Translations under genes and position numbers: made by a program | The notes under the pieces: generated by a model | Seen by the model: the letters and a program-made list of their open reading frames with translations, nothing else | What the model was told of the DNA's origin: nothing | Database searches by the model: none | Part shown: piece by piece, positions 18,620 through 26,773 of the stretch | Position numbering within the stretch: position 1 is the stretch's first letter | Layout of the letters: each line of letters begins with the position of its first letter | Origin: Bryobacteraceae bacterium | GTDB taxonomy: Bacteria > Acidobacteriota > Terriglobia > Bryobacterales > Bryobacteraceae | DNA: 64,000 bases | Assembly (NCBI GenBank): GCA_019752335.1 | Contig: JAIEMJ010000004.1 | Location: 62,001-126,000 of the forward strand | Direction: 5' to 3'

Positions 18620-21286
18620 CTACTGCGGACGCCGGTGCTGCTCCCGCAGTACTCGCGGGTCGTCCATCTTCTCGCTCGGGGCCGGATCCAGCGGATCTTT
18701 GGCCTTGGCTGGCTCGAATAACTCCGCATTGACCGGAAGTAACTTAAATGGCGAATAGTCGGGCTGCGCGGTGTAGACATCGGTTAGGTCCGTCGCCCAG
18801 GCATCGAATAAGTTCAGCGGCCCCAGACGCAACGTCCGGAAAATCGTTTTCAATAACCCTGGGAAACTCGCATTGTGCCGCGATAAATACCCGCGCTTCA
18901 CGTGCGGACCCATCGCCATGAAGATACTACGGTGCGAATCGATATGGTCGACACCGCCTTGTGCATCATCCTCGGTGACAAAGATGGTCATGTTGCGCCA
19001 CCAGGGCGTGCCGGAAAGAAACTCGACGATACGGCCCAGCGCATAGTCGTTGTCGGCCATGAACGAAGCGGCGAAGGGATAGCCGTCAGCGGGACGGGGT
19101 TTCGAGAGATGGTCGTTCGGCAGGTGAATGTAGAGGAAGCGCGGTAGCTCCTGCCCCGCGTCCAGATAATTCTTCTTCACGTCGGCAATGAATTGCGTGG
19201 CGCGAAATTGGTCGGGAATATTCGTGTTGTAATTCGGGTAAGTCCAGGCCGTGTTCTGATAGAGCGGCGTCGGCATGGGAATATTGGTGACGTAACGCGC
19301 GCCCGTCGGTTTTAGTCCGGGTCCTTCATCGGCGCCGGCTAACTCAAAGCCTTCGCCGTAATTGCGGAACGGAATGCCGTTGCGTTCCAGATGATGCCAA
19401 ATCGCTCCGGCTTCCAGTTGCTCCTCTGGATGCACCGACGAGTTACTACCGGCAAATAGAAACCGCCCCGGCGCTAGCGTCGGAAACCGGAAGTCCTTCT
19501 GCCCGCCATAGGCCGCCATCAGCGTACTTTCCGTCCAGGCGTTCGGATAACTCCCCGCCAGCCAGTGATGGCCGTCGACGCTCACCTCGGAGTCGGCGTA
19601 GAAGTTATCGGAGAAGGCCCAGCGCGTGGCCATCTCACGATGGTTCGGCGCAATGTTCACGTGCGGCAGGCTGAAGCGCTGCCGTAGACTGTTGCGATCC
19701 ACTTCTACGCGCCCGCGCTTACCGAAGCGCGCCAATTCCGTCGCTCCGCGCACCGCGACGACGCCCTGCGTCTCGATGTCGCCCATCACTTCGTCGAAGG
19801 TGCGATTCTCCTTCACGATCAGCACCACATAGCGGACCTCGGGCGGAATCGCCGGCAGCGGTGCCTTCGTGGGCACTGCGCCATTGTAATCCCACACGCG
19901 CGCCGTCAGCGCCGGCAAGTCGCTGGCTTTGGGAAGGTTGAAAATCTGCATCGCGCCCCGGCGCAGTTCGCCCTGAAAACTGCGAGCCAGCGGGCCCGTC
20001 TTGTCCGCGTTAGGACCCGTCCCAAAGCCCTTCGCATTCACCACGAAGACGCGCTCAGCATCCACCACCACCTTCGTCGGAAACCAGGCCGCCGGAATGT
20101 GGCCCAGCACTTCGCCGCGCCGGGGATCGACGACGGCGATCGCGTTCAGGCCAGCTTCGGCCACCAGCAGCCAACCCGTGGCCGCGTGGAAGGCCATCCC
20201 GATGGGCAGCACGCCCCGCAGACTTTCGAGGCCCGGCACGCGCAGCGGAATGTTCTGCAGCACCAACAAGCTGAAGGCGTCCACCACCGTAATCGAGTCA
20301 TTGTGGCCGTTGGCGACGTAGATCCGGTCCGCCGTGGCCGTCACGCCCGAAGGGCTCGATCCGCCCAGGCTATCGCGGCCAAATTCGAGGCCGGTCTTGA
20401 TGAACTTCAGCACCTTCGCGTTCGCCGGATCCTGTACGTCGATCACGCACAGCGAATTCGCTTCCGGCGCATTCGGATTGCCCAGGCCGGGCGCCCGATC
20501 CGTGCCGCGCTCGGCGACCGCGGAGGGGAAGCCAAAAGCGGGCCGCTCCAAGCCGGTCTCGCGGGCCTTCTTCCCGTCGGCCCCGGCGATCGGCTGGTAT
20601 TCGAACATCCCCAGGTTCGTCACATAGGCGCGACGGCCATCGGGCGACAGCGCCACGGAAAAAGGCAACCGACCCACGCGGACGCTCTTCAGCAGACGCC
20701 GCTTCTTCGTATCGAAGATCACCAACCGGAAGTTTGCTTGATCCACCACGTAGAGCAGGTCGCGTTTGCGATCCAGCACCAGGTCGCCCGAGTAGCTATC
20801 GGCAAAGCCCCCCTGATTCAGCTCGAACTTCGCGATCAACCGGCCGTTGGCCGGATTCAGCAAACGCACGGCACCGGAGTTGCCTTCCGCGGCATAGAGT
20901 TGCTTGTCGGTATCGAAGGCCAGGCCCATGAAGACGCTACGCCAGTCGTCCCCGTCCGCGTCTTTCTCAGTCTCCTCACGGCTGCGCGTCTTCAGGGAAC
21001 GCACCTGCCAACGGTTGCCGGCCGCATGGTCTAGGAAGGTGAGCGAGAAGCGGCCGGGGCCACCGTCCGCGCTGACGGCGGTGTTCCCGTCGGGCGATAC
21101 CGCCAGTCCAAAGGGTCCGGGGCCGGTGGCGTGTTGTTCGCCGAAGGGATGGACGATGCGGCCCCCGGGCAGGATCGTGTCGGACCCCGGGCGCCGGGCC
21201 GCCGTCTGGTCGCCGGCGGGCGCGCGGTGGTCCGCGGCGGCGAGCATGAAACAGGCGAACAGCGCAAATGCGAATCGGCGAGTCAT
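18620..21286 (-). CDS. Secreted YVTN beta-propeller / phosphoesterase protein
   Basis: An 888-residue two-domain exported protein. A signal peptide (FAFALFACFMLAAA) leads to a beta-propeller of repeated NHL/YVTN-type blades (about 60-440: GLAVSPDGNTAV, FSVALSPDGRRAYV, GVTATADRIYVANG). A C-terminal alkaline-phosphatase-superfamily domain similar to phospholipase C-type phosphoesterases follows (about 480-860: VLIVKENRTFDEVMGD, IHLPNDHL, FVTEDDAQGGVDHIDSHRS). The substrate is unknown. The start is the second in-frame ATG, seven bases behind TATCTT; the first (21313) would remove the promoter. It is divergent from the NIPSNAP gene. Confidence 0.85.
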   Translation of the reverse strand: MTRRFAFALFACFMLAAADHRAPAGDQTAARRPGSDTILPGGRIVHPFGEQHATGPGPFGLAVSPDGNTAVSADGGPGRFSLTFLDHAAGNRWQVRSLKTRSREETEKDADGDDWRSVFMGLAFDTDKQLYAAEGNSGAVRLLNPANGRLIAKFELNQGGFADSYSGDLVLDRKRDLLYVVDQANFRLVIFDTKKRRLLKSVRVGRLPFSVALSPDGRRAYVTNLGMFEYQPIAGADGKKARETGLERPAFGFPSAVAERGTDRAPGLGNPNAPEANSLCVIDVQDPANAKVLKFIKTGLEFGRDSLGGSSPSGVTATADRIYVANGHNDSITVVDAFSLLVLQNIPLRVPGLESLRGVLPIGMAFHAATGWLLVAEAGLNAIAVVDPRRGEVLGHIPAAWFPTKVVVDAERVFVVNAKGFGTGPNADKTGPLARSFQGELRRGAMQIFNLPKASDLPALTARVWDYNGAVPTKAPLPAIPPEVRYVVLIVKENRTFDEVMGDIETQGVVAVRGATELARFGKRGRVEVDRNSLRQRFSLPHVNIAPNHREMATRWAFSDNFYADSEVSVDGHHWLAGSYPNAWTESTLMAAYGGQKDFRFPTLAPGRFLFAGSNSSVHPEEQLEAGAIWHHLERNGIPFRNYGEGFELAGADEGPGLKPTGARYVTNIPMPTPLYQNTAWTYPNYNTNIPDQFRATQFIADVKKNYLDAGQELPRFLYIHLPNDHLSKPRPADGYPFAASFMADNDYALGRIVEFLSGTPWWRNMTIFVTEDDAQGGVDHIDSHRSIFMAMGPHVKRGYLSRHNASFPGLLKTIFRTLRLGPLNLFDAWATDLTDVYTAQPDYSPFKLLPVNAELFEPAKAKDPLDPAPSEKMDDPRVLREQHRRPQ

Positions 21287-21292
21287 CAAGGT

Positions 21293-21299
21293 TAAGATA
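21293..21299. promoter_or_regulatory. Overlapping divergent -10 boxes
   Basis: TAAGATA holds TAAGAT (plus strand, for the gene starting at 21313) and TATCTT (minus strand, for the gene starting at 21286). The two hexamers share five base pairs, so the two promoters should exclude each other. Confidence 0.4.
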
Positions 21300-21312
21300 A
21301 CAGGCGAACCCA

Positions 21313-21945
21313 ATGAGCTTCTACACGATTCACCAATATGTTCTGGCGCAGGGCGGGGGACTCGAGCGCCTGCACGAATACCTGTCCGCCGTCTGGCTCC
21401 CCGCGGCGGGCCGGCGGCCGGTACTGATCCTGGAAGGCGTCGTCACCTCGCCCCTCCCCCAGGTGCTCGTGGTGACCGGGCATGACTCCCCTGCGCACTA
21501 CGCGTCCCTGCACGCCCCGGAGCCCGCCGACCTGCTCTACGAGAGCCTCGCCGTGCGCCATCTCCGGCCCACAAACTACTCGCCTTTGCTGGCGCCCTCG
21601 TCCGGCGCGCCCCGCTACTTCGAATACCGCCTCTACCAGGCTCCCAACGCCGCCAAGATGATTCCTCTCCACGAACGCTTCGCCGGGCCCGAGATCGCCA
21701 TCTTCCACCGCTGCGGCATCCGGCCCGTGCTCTACGCCGAAACCGTCGCCGGCGAGAAGATGCCGAACCTGGTCTATCTCACGCCCTTCGCCAGTCTGGC
21801 TGAACGCGAAACAGCCTGGAATACCTTCCGCGCTGACCCCGAATGGATCGACGTTCGCACCGCGCACGCCGCCGCCCACGGGCCCGTGCCCAAGTCCATC
21901 GAAATTAGCCTGTATAAGGCCGCGACTTACTCGCCGGTGAAGTAA
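21313..21945 (+). CDS. NIPSNAP family protein
   Basis: A 210-residue protein made of two NIPSNAP/dimeric alpha-beta barrel-like halves. Its second half begins RYFEYRLYQAPNAAKMIPLHERF and continues through FHRCGIRPVLYAE, LVYLTPFASLAERETAW and a terminal IEISLYKA strand, the usual family layout. The biochemical role is not known for bacterial members. No signal peptide. It precedes an alpha/beta hydrolase gene by two bases, so they form an operon. Confidence 0.8.
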   Translation: MSFYTIHQYVLAQGGGLERLHEYLSAVWLPAAGRRPVLILEGVVTSPLPQVLVVTGHDSPAHYASLHAPEPADLLYESLAVRHLRPTNYSPLLAPSSGAPRYFEYRLYQAPNAAKMIPLHERFAGPEIAIFHRCGIRPVLYAETVAGEKMPNLVYLTPFASLAERETAWNTFRADPEWIDVRTAHAAAHGPVPKSIEISLYKAATYSPVK

Positions 21946-21947
21946 AC

Positions 21948-22742
21948 ATGCACTTACTACTTCTCAGCGCCCTGTTCCTCGCCGACCTTGCCCGCCCGGA
22001 CGGTGTGCGCATTCACTACGAACTATCGGGCGCGGGGGACACCACGCTGGTCTTCGTCCACGGTTGGGGCAGCGACAGCAAAGCCTGGCGGGAGCAAGCC
22101 ACTTACTTTGCCTCCACCTACCAGGTCGTCACGCTGGACCTCGCGGGCCACGGACAGTCCACCGGTGGGCGGCGCAAGGTCTGGACGCTGCCGGCGCTCG
22201 CCGAGGACGTCCGTGCCGTCGTGGAGCGCCTGAAGCGGCCGCGGGTGATTCTCGTTGGCCATTCCATGGGCGGCCCGGTGTCTCTGCTGGCGGCGGCGAA
22301 GCTCCCCAACGTGCAAGCCGTAATCCTGGTGGATACTCTGCACAACGCGGAAGCCCGTGTCACGCCGGAGGAGATGCAAGGCTACATCGCCACCTTCGAA
22401 AAGGACTTCCGCGGGACGATGACGCAGATGGTGGCCGGCATGTTTCCGTCGGGCTCGCCCCTGGCAGCCGAAGTTACTACTCAGGCCTTGAAGACCCGAC
22501 CGGAGATGCTGCTGGCTCTGCTGAAGAACTATCCTCAGTTGGATCTTGCCGCCACCCTCAAGGCGGTACGCGTGCCGATCCGCGCCATCAATTCCGCCAA
22601 GCCAGCCACCAATCTGGCGGTAAACCGCAAATACGCCGACTTCGACGCTACCGTCCTCAACGAAGGCGGGCACTATCTGATGCTGGAGCGTCCGGGCGAA
22701 TTCAACGCGATGCTGCGAGAGTGGCTGTCGGTCCTGCGTTAA
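21948..22742 (+). CDS. Alpha/beta hydrolase, probably exported
   Basis: A 264-residue hydrolase. The oxyanion-hole motif is FVHGWGSD (about 37), the nucleophile Ser lies in LVGHSMGG (about 104), and the catalytic His in NEGGHYLMLERP near the end. A short hydrophobic N-terminus (HLLLLSALFLADLA) may be a signal peptide. The substrate is unknown; esterase, lipase or epoxide-type activity are all possible. Second gene of the NIPSNAP operon. Confidence 0.85.
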   Translation: MHLLLLSALFLADLARPDGVRIHYELSGAGDTTLVFVHGWGSDSKAWREQATYFASTYQVVTLDLAGHGQSTGGRRKVWTLPALAEDVRAVVERLKRPRVILVGHSMGGPVSLLAAAKLPNVQAVILVDTLHNAEARVTPEEMQGYIATFEKDFRGTMTQMVAGMFPSGSPLAAEVTTQALKTRPEMLLALLKNYPQLDLAATLKAVRVPIRAINSAKPATNLAVNRKYADFDATVLNEGGHYLMLERPGEFNAMLREWLSVLR

Positions 22743-22743
22743 C

Positions 22744-23598
22744 CTACGGCTCACGTACCGGACGGAAGCCGATCATGCGCCAAGCCTGTAAGGACGGCCA
22801 TCCGCCAGACCGCGCGTAACTGCGCGCATCCTGCGGCTCAAAGAAAAAGCTCCCGCCGCGCAGCACCCGATAGGCGCCCTTTTCCGGACCGCGGGGATTC
22901 TTCTTCGGCGATACCGAGTAATAGCCGCGCGCATACCAATCCTGGCACCACTCCATCACGTTGCCCGCCATATCCATCGCCCCGTAAGGCGACGCGCCGT
23001 TACGCGTCTGGAAATTGCCGCGCTTACTCCCGTCGTAGTAACCCACCGTCTGCGCCGTTTCAAAGCCAGCCGACAGCGTGAAACGAGCGTAACTCGGATC
23101 AATCTCGTTGCCCCAAGGAAACCTTCGCTGATCCGTCCCGCGTGCCGCTTTCTCCCACTCGGCCTCCGTCGGCAAGCGATACTTCTTGCCGGTCTTGCGG
23201 CTCAGCCAGTTACAATAAGCGGTCGCCGCGTCCCAATTTACACCCAGCACCGGATAACTATCGCTGCCCGGCGTGCCGCCGCCGTGATTTTGCGCCTGCG
23301 TCCAATAAGGATTCTGGTCCTTCGGCACCACGCGGCCCTCCGGCCACAGCGACTTATCGTCGTAAGCTGGATCGTCGCGGAACTTACGCCACTCCCCATT
23401 GGTGACTTCGAACTTGCCGATGTAATAAGCATCCAGCGTCACCGTATGTACGGGCCGCTCCCGGCTTTCGCCATCGCCGAAGTTATCGCCCATGGCGAAG
23501 GCGCCGGCCGGTACATAGACGAAGTCTCCGTAGCCGTCGTTCACCAACTTTGGCGCGTCGGCCAGTAAGTTACTGGCGAGTAATAACCACACAATCAC
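22744..23598 (-). CDS. SUMF1/formylglycine-enzyme-fold protein, no redox Cys pair
   Basis: A 284-residue exported protein with the SUMF1 (FGE-sulfatase) C-type-lectin-like fold: YVPAGAFAMGD near the start, KFEVTNGEWRKF, GVNWDAATAYCNWLS, YRLPTEAEWEKAARG, YGAMDMAGNVMEWCQDWY, and a C-terminal RVLRGGSFFF...GFRPV. The cysteine pair that true formylglycine-generating enzymes use in this last block is absent, so sulfatase maturation is unlikely. The start chosen is GTG 23598, whose GTGA overlaps the stop of the upstream hydrolase gene and opens directly into a signal peptide (VIVWLLLASNLLA). Confidence 0.8.
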   Translation of the reverse strand: MIVWLLLASNLLADAPKLVNDGYGDFVYVPAGAFAMGDNFGDGESRERPVHTVTLDAYYIGKFEVTNGEWRKFRDDPAYDDKSLWPEGRVVPKDQNPYWTQAQNHGGGTPGSDSYPVLGVNWDAATAYCNWLSRKTGKKYRLPTEAEWEKAARGTDQRRFPWGNEIDPSYARFTLSAGFETAQTVGYYDGSKRGNFQTRNGASPYGAMDMAGNVMEWCQDWYARGYYSVSPKKNPRGPEKGAYRVLRGGSFFFEPQDARSYARSGGWPSLQAWRMIGFRPVREP

Positions 23599-24398
23599 TT
23601 GGCGCTTCCTCCGAAGAACCCACCTTGTTTCAAGAAGTGCCTGAGTGAGTCCATCCAAGGGCCATATTCCGGACTTGTCGTCGCCGCGCCAAATCCGTGC
23701 CGGCCCTTCTGATAAAGGTGTAACTCCACAACCGCGCCCGCCTTATTCATGTCGAGAAACAACTGGGCTGACCCATTGGCCGCCCCGCGATCATGCGCCG
23801 CCGCCAGCAGGAACGTGGGTGGGAAATTCTTCAGGTCTTCATTGGGCATCGCCTTGCCCGGACCGTAGACCATCACCAAATGGTTGGGCTTCGAATCATA
23901 GCGATCCACCGGATCAGCCGCTTTCGGATCACCCGGACCCGACGCCGCGGCCACCAGACGAGCCATCGTCGAACCCGCCGAGAAGCCCGCAAAAACAATT
24001 CGCTGCGGATCCAGCTTGAACTCGGCCGCGCGCGACCGCACCAGCCGGATCGCCCGGTTGCCATCCAAAATGCGGGCCTGGTCGTCGTAGCGCGGCGATA
24101 GCCGGTAGGTCAGCACGAAGGCCGTCGTCCCCCAGTCATTGAAGCGCTCGGCGATCTCAATCCCTTCCACGCCGTACATCAGCATGATGTTCGACCCGCC
24201 CGGCGCGATAATCACCGCCGAGCCGTTGCGTTTATTGGGCGGCGGCTGAAAAACCGTCAGGAAAGGCGCGTCCAACGGACCGTCGCCCACGCTGGCCGGC
24301 ACCTTGCCGGGCTCCCACAGGTGCAGGTTATAGTTCGCGTCATCGGCGAAGAGAGCCGCCGCGAGCAGCAGCGGAGAAAACCATCGAGAGAGTGTCAT
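23595..24398 (-). CDS. Secreted alpha/beta hydrolase (esterase-like)
   Basis: A 267-residue secreted hydrolase of the BD-FAE/dienelactone-like type. Signal peptide FSPLLLAAALFADD; an APGGSNIML oxyanion loop in place of HGGG; nucleophile Ser in VFAGFSAGSTMA; acid in LLAAAHDRG; His in GRHGFG near the end. Such proteins often deacetylate or de-esterify plant polysaccharides, but no sugar gene is adjacent. A -10 hexamer TAAACT lies nine bases before the ATG. It overlaps the next gene by four bases. Confidence 0.85.
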   Translation of the reverse strand: MTLSRWFSPLLLAAALFADDANYNLHLWEPGKVPASVGDGPLDAPFLTVFQPPPNKRNGSAVIIAPGGSNIMLMYGVEGIEIAERFNDWGTTAFVLTYRLSPRYDDQARILDGNRAIRLVRSRAAEFKLDPQRIVFAGFSAGSTMARLVAAASGPGDPKAADPVDRYDSKPNHLVMVYGPGKAMPNEDLKNFPPTFLLAAAHDRGAANGSAQLFLDMNKAGAVVELHLYQKGRHGFGAATTSPEYGPWMDSLRHFLKQGGFFGGSAK

Positions 24399-24407
24399 CG
24401 CACTCGG

Positions 24408-24413
24408 AGTTTA
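24408..24413 (-). promoter_or_regulatory. -10 box of esterase-like gene
   Basis: Minus-strand TAAACT, nine bases before ATG 24398, with no Shine-Dalgarno between. Confidence 0.35.
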
Positions 24414-25127
24414 TCACTTCAGGCGGCCGTAGTAAGCTTCGGTCAATTGCGTTAAAGTCCGTTCCTTGCGGCCCGTTTTGAGGCCCTGCACGATGCCCTC
24501 GCGATCCGCCGCCGAACGGTCATGCCCCAGCTTGAACTTCGCCTCCACCTGCTCAATCTTCATTTCGTAAGGCACAATGCCTTGCCGCATGCCTTGTAAG
24601 TAGCCCTCGGTAAGTTTGTTGTAGTCCCACGCGGTGCCGCCGCCATAGCGGGCTTCGTTCTGCGCTACCAGCCGCTTCAGGTTGCGCGCGAAGGCCGCGT
24701 CATCGGTCATCCGGCGCGGCTTGCCCGTCGCGTGGACCACGGCGAAGTTCCAGGTCGGCACCGCGTTCTTGGTCGTGTACCAGTTGGGCGAGATGTAGCC
24801 GTGCGGCCCGTGAAAGACTAGCGTGCAGTCCGTGCTTCCGTCGAGCGCGTCATTCTGGCCGTTCCCCTTGGCAATGTGCCACCAGACGCTGCCCCAGCCT
24901 TCTTCGTCGCGGTCCAGCAGCGTGGGCACGTTCGTTACCCGGATGCCGCCCTTGCCCGTGATCACCATGGCGAAGCTGAACTCGTCGATGAAATCGACAA
25001 TGAACTTGCGGTCCGTCTCGAGTTGCTTGGCGGGGATGTAAATGGTCTCTTCGGCTTCCGGTTCCGCGCTGGACCCGGGAGAGGCAAGAAAGGGCATGGC
25101 CATCAGGATATCGCGGCGTTTGGGCAT
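24414..25127 (-). CDS. PaiB/FMN-binding-like protein with leader peptide
   Basis: A 237-residue protein of the PaiB/FMN-binding split-barrel group: YIPAKQLETDRKFIVDFIDEFSFA, ATNxP-like RVTNVPTLL, HIAKGNGQ, VFHGPHGYISPNWY and a VPTWNFAVVHATGKP block near the middle. PaiB was described as a negative regulator in Bacillus, but many members are flavin-dependent enzymes. The N-terminus MPKRRDILMAMPFLASPGSSA resembles a short Tat-like leader, so this copy may be exported, which would exclude a regulatory role. TAAAAT stands seven bases before the ATG. Confidence 0.75.
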   Translation of the reverse strand: MPKRRDILMAMPFLASPGSSAEPEAEETIYIPAKQLETDRKFIVDFIDEFSFAMVITGKGGIRVTNVPTLLDRDEEGWGSVWWHIAKGNGQNDALDGSTDCTLVFHGPHGYISPNWYTTKNAVPTWNFAVVHATGKPRRMTDDAAFARNLKRLVAQNEARYGGGTAWDYNKLTEGYLQGMRQGIVPYEMKIEQVEAKFKLGHDRSAADREGIVQGLKTGRKERTLTQLTEAYYGRLK

Positions 25128-25134
25128 TCCCTAT

Positions 25135-25140
25135 ATTTTA
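25135..25140 (-). promoter_or_regulatory. -10 box of PaiB-like gene
   Basis: Minus-strand TAAAAT, seven bases before ATG 25127. Only 16 bases separate it from the oppositely oriented -10 box at 25157. Confidence 0.4.
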
Positions 25141-25156
25141 TGCCGCGAAGAATCGC

Positions 25157-25162
25157 TAAACT
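25157..25162 (+). promoter_or_regulatory. -10 box of DUF1080 gene
   Basis: TAAACT, eight bases before ATG 25171; supports that start. Confidence 0.4.
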
Positions 25163-25170
25163 CAAACGTA

Positions 25171-25839
25171 ATGCGACTTCTCCCCTACCTCTGCTTCGCC
25201 AGCCTGCTCTGCGCTCAGGACGCCATCACCTTCGGCAAAGCCAACGGACAACCGCTCGCCTGGAAGACCGTTGGCGATGGCCGCTGGCATCTGATGCGCG
25301 ACGGCACGCTCGTTGGCCAGCGCGACCTGATCGGCCAAGGCCCGCGGAAGTCTTATGACCCCGACCCCAAAGCCTTCCGCGCCTGGCTCGACCGTCAGGC
25401 CTGGCTCTACACCGACGCCGAATATGGTGACTTCACTCTCGACGTCGACTATTGGCTGCGCGACGGCGGCAACAGCGGCATCTCCCTGCGCGACCCCAGC
25501 CGCGCCGCCGCCGGCGTGCAAGCGCACCCGGACTTCTCGAAGACGCCCTCCAAGGTCGCCTACGAGATCCAGCTCAACAACCGTTATCCCGACCCCGAGA
25601 TTTCGGGCGCCATCTACCGGATCCAGCCCGCCAAGCCTGGCGTCCATCGCGACAACGAATGGAATCACATCCGTATCGTCTGCCGGAATGAGCAGATCAC
25701 CGTCTCCATCAACGGCACCGAAGTCGCCAAGCACGCCACGGACCCCGCCCGCCCCAAGCGCGGCCCCATCGGCCTGCAGTTGCACGACCAGTTCAGCGTC
25801 ACCATGTTTCGGAACTTCAAGCTCACGGCGGCAAAATGA
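25171..25839 (+). CDS. DUF1080 family secreted protein
   Basis: A 222-residue secreted protein with the concanavalin-like DUF1080 (3-keto-disaccharide hydrolase) fold. Signal peptide (LLPYLCFASLLCAQ), then WLYTDAEYGDFTLDVDYWL, DGGNSGISLRDPS, EIQLNN, EWNHIRIVCR, INGTEVA, and the ending GPIGLQLHDQFSVTMFRNFKLT. Members act on glycosides or bind glycans; here it is probably periplasmic. The longer frame from 25042 is antisense to the PaiB-like gene and rejected. The stop overlaps the next gene by ATGA. Confidence 0.85.
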   Translation: MRLLPYLCFASLLCAQDAITFGKANGQPLAWKTVGDGRWHLMRDGTLVGQRDLIGQGPRKSYDPDPKAFRAWLDRQAWLYTDAEYGDFTLDVDYWLRDGGNSGISLRDPSRAAAGVQAHPDFSKTPSKVAYEIQLNNRYPDPEISGAIYRIQPAKPGVHRDNEWNHIRIVCRNEQITVSINGTEVAKHATDPARPKRGPIGLQLHDQFSVTMFRNFKLTAAK

Positions 25840-26333
25840 CCTTGATTTCGGCGGAAGACTACCTGCGCCTCGAAGCTAAGCCTGCGTTTGAATACCAGGA
25901 CGGCGCGCTCACCCAGAAGCCGCTGCCTACTTGGAAACACTCTTTACTGCAAGCCAGAATCGCCCAGTTGCTGATGAGTGGACGCCCACAACTCCTGGCC
26001 GGTAGTGAACTCACCGTCCGGCTTCGCGAAGGCCGTTATCTGGTGCCCGACGTGGCGGCCCAGTTTCGCCAAGCGATCCAAGATCCCTATCCATCTTCAC
26101 CGCTCCCGCTCTGCGTCGAGGTACTATCTCCTAGCGATGTCCTGAGCGAAGTGGTAGCCAAGGGCGAGGAGTATCACGCCTGGGGAGTCTCGATGGTTTG
26201 GATTGTCGATCCCGTCCTGCGCACCGCCTGGGAATTCGCTCGCGGTGGCCGCCTGCACGAGATCCCGGCCTCGGGAGCGCTCACCGCCGAGGGGATTTCC
26301 GTCTCCCTGCCCGACATCTTTTCCGTCCTGTAA
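25836..26333 (+). CDS. Uma2 family (DUF820) restriction-like endonuclease
   Basis: A 165-residue PD-(D/E)XK-fold protein of the Uma2 family. The typical order is visible: YLRLEAKPAFEYQDGAL, the KHSLLQARIAQLL helix, YLVPDVAAQ (catalytic Asp), PLCVEVLSPSD (catalytic Glu) and a YHAWGVSMVWIVDP strand. It is somewhat shorter than many members (180-200). Function is unknown; the family is greatly expanded in Acidobacteriota and Cyanobacteria. It overlaps the DUF1080 gene by four bases. Confidence 0.85.
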   Translation: MTLISAEDYLRLEAKPAFEYQDGALTQKPLPTWKHSLLQARIAQLLMSGRPQLLAGSELTVRLREGRYLVPDVAAQFRQAIQDPYPSSPLPLCVEVLSPSDVLSEVVAKGEEYHAWGVSMVWIVDPVLRTAWEFARGGRLHEIPASGALTAEGISVSLPDIFSVL

Positions 26334-26438
26334 GCGCCCATCCCGATTTGAATCGGTTTCCCCGTCCATTTTGAAACCAGCGATTCCAATTTAGGATAGC
26401 CAATCAGCGATTTGTTGAAAACAAAGGTCACGACGGTT

Positions 26439-26454
26439 TGGCACACCGCTTGCA
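26439..26454 (+). promoter_or_regulatory. Near-consensus sigma-54 promoter
   Basis: TGGCACACCGCTTGCA matches TGGCACG-N4-TTGCW at every position but one (A for G after GGCAC), with GG and GC exactly ten bases apart. Two further T residues precede it. An IHF-like half-match (AATCAG-N4-TTG) lies just upstream at about 26402-26414. Predicted start of transcription is about 26465. It does not face any recognised gene. Confidence 0.65.
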
Positions 26455-26468
26455 TATAGACATTGCGT

Positions 26469-26636
26469 ATGAGAAACGAAATGGTCCGAAAGACTCAGGG
26501 TTGTTCCTCCAATATCTCCTGCTATGACCACCATCCTAGTTTTTTCCTCACCGAGCCCCGCCAACAAAGTCCCACCCAACCATATCCGACGGACCGCTCG
26601 TATCTCATATTCGGTCTGACAGAGACCGGTGCATAG
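26469..26636 (+). CDS. Possible 55-aa peptide in orphan transcript
   Basis: An ATG four bases behind the predicted sigma-54 start opens 55 codons ending in TAG. The peptide has two Cys (12 and 18), a Cys-Tyr-Asp-His-His stretch and a Pro/Gln-rich middle. It matches nothing recognised. No Shine-Dalgarno and no clear G/C third-position bias, so coding is uncertain. Confidence 0.2.
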   Translation: MRNEMVRKTQGCSSNISCYDHHPSFFLTEPRQQSPTQPYPTDRSYLIFGLTETGA

Positions 26637-26680
26637 AGTCCTCAAACATATTCGTCAGGAAACCACACAATTCATGACAC

Positions 26681-26710
26681 GGGCGGCCCAACGTAGGCCG
26701 CCCTTTTTTT
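26681..26710 (+). terminator. Strong orphan rho-independent terminator
   Basis: An 8-bp perfect GC stem (GGGCGGCC / GGCCGCCC) with a 7-base loop and seven T residues. No recognised plus-strand gene precedes it for 350 bases, which supports a transcript starting at the sigma-54 site. Confidence 0.85.
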
Positions 26711-26773
26711 GTCTCCGCGGCGAATTCTTGCCGCCTGCTAAAGGGTGGTCCGGTTGAAGACGATAGGTAGAGC

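Larger units (their letters stand above)
26465..26710 (+). ncRNA. Putative sigma-54-dependent orphan transcript
   Basis: The interval runs from the predicted sigma-54 start to a strong terminator, about 245 bases, and lies alone between two other units. It has lower GC than nearby genes. A small hairpin (GGTCT-GACAG-AGACC) lies near 26613-26627. The same unit can encode a 55-residue peptide (26469-26636). A regulatory RNA or a peptide mRNA are both possible; existence of the transcript is inferred from promoter and terminator only. Confidence 0.45.
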
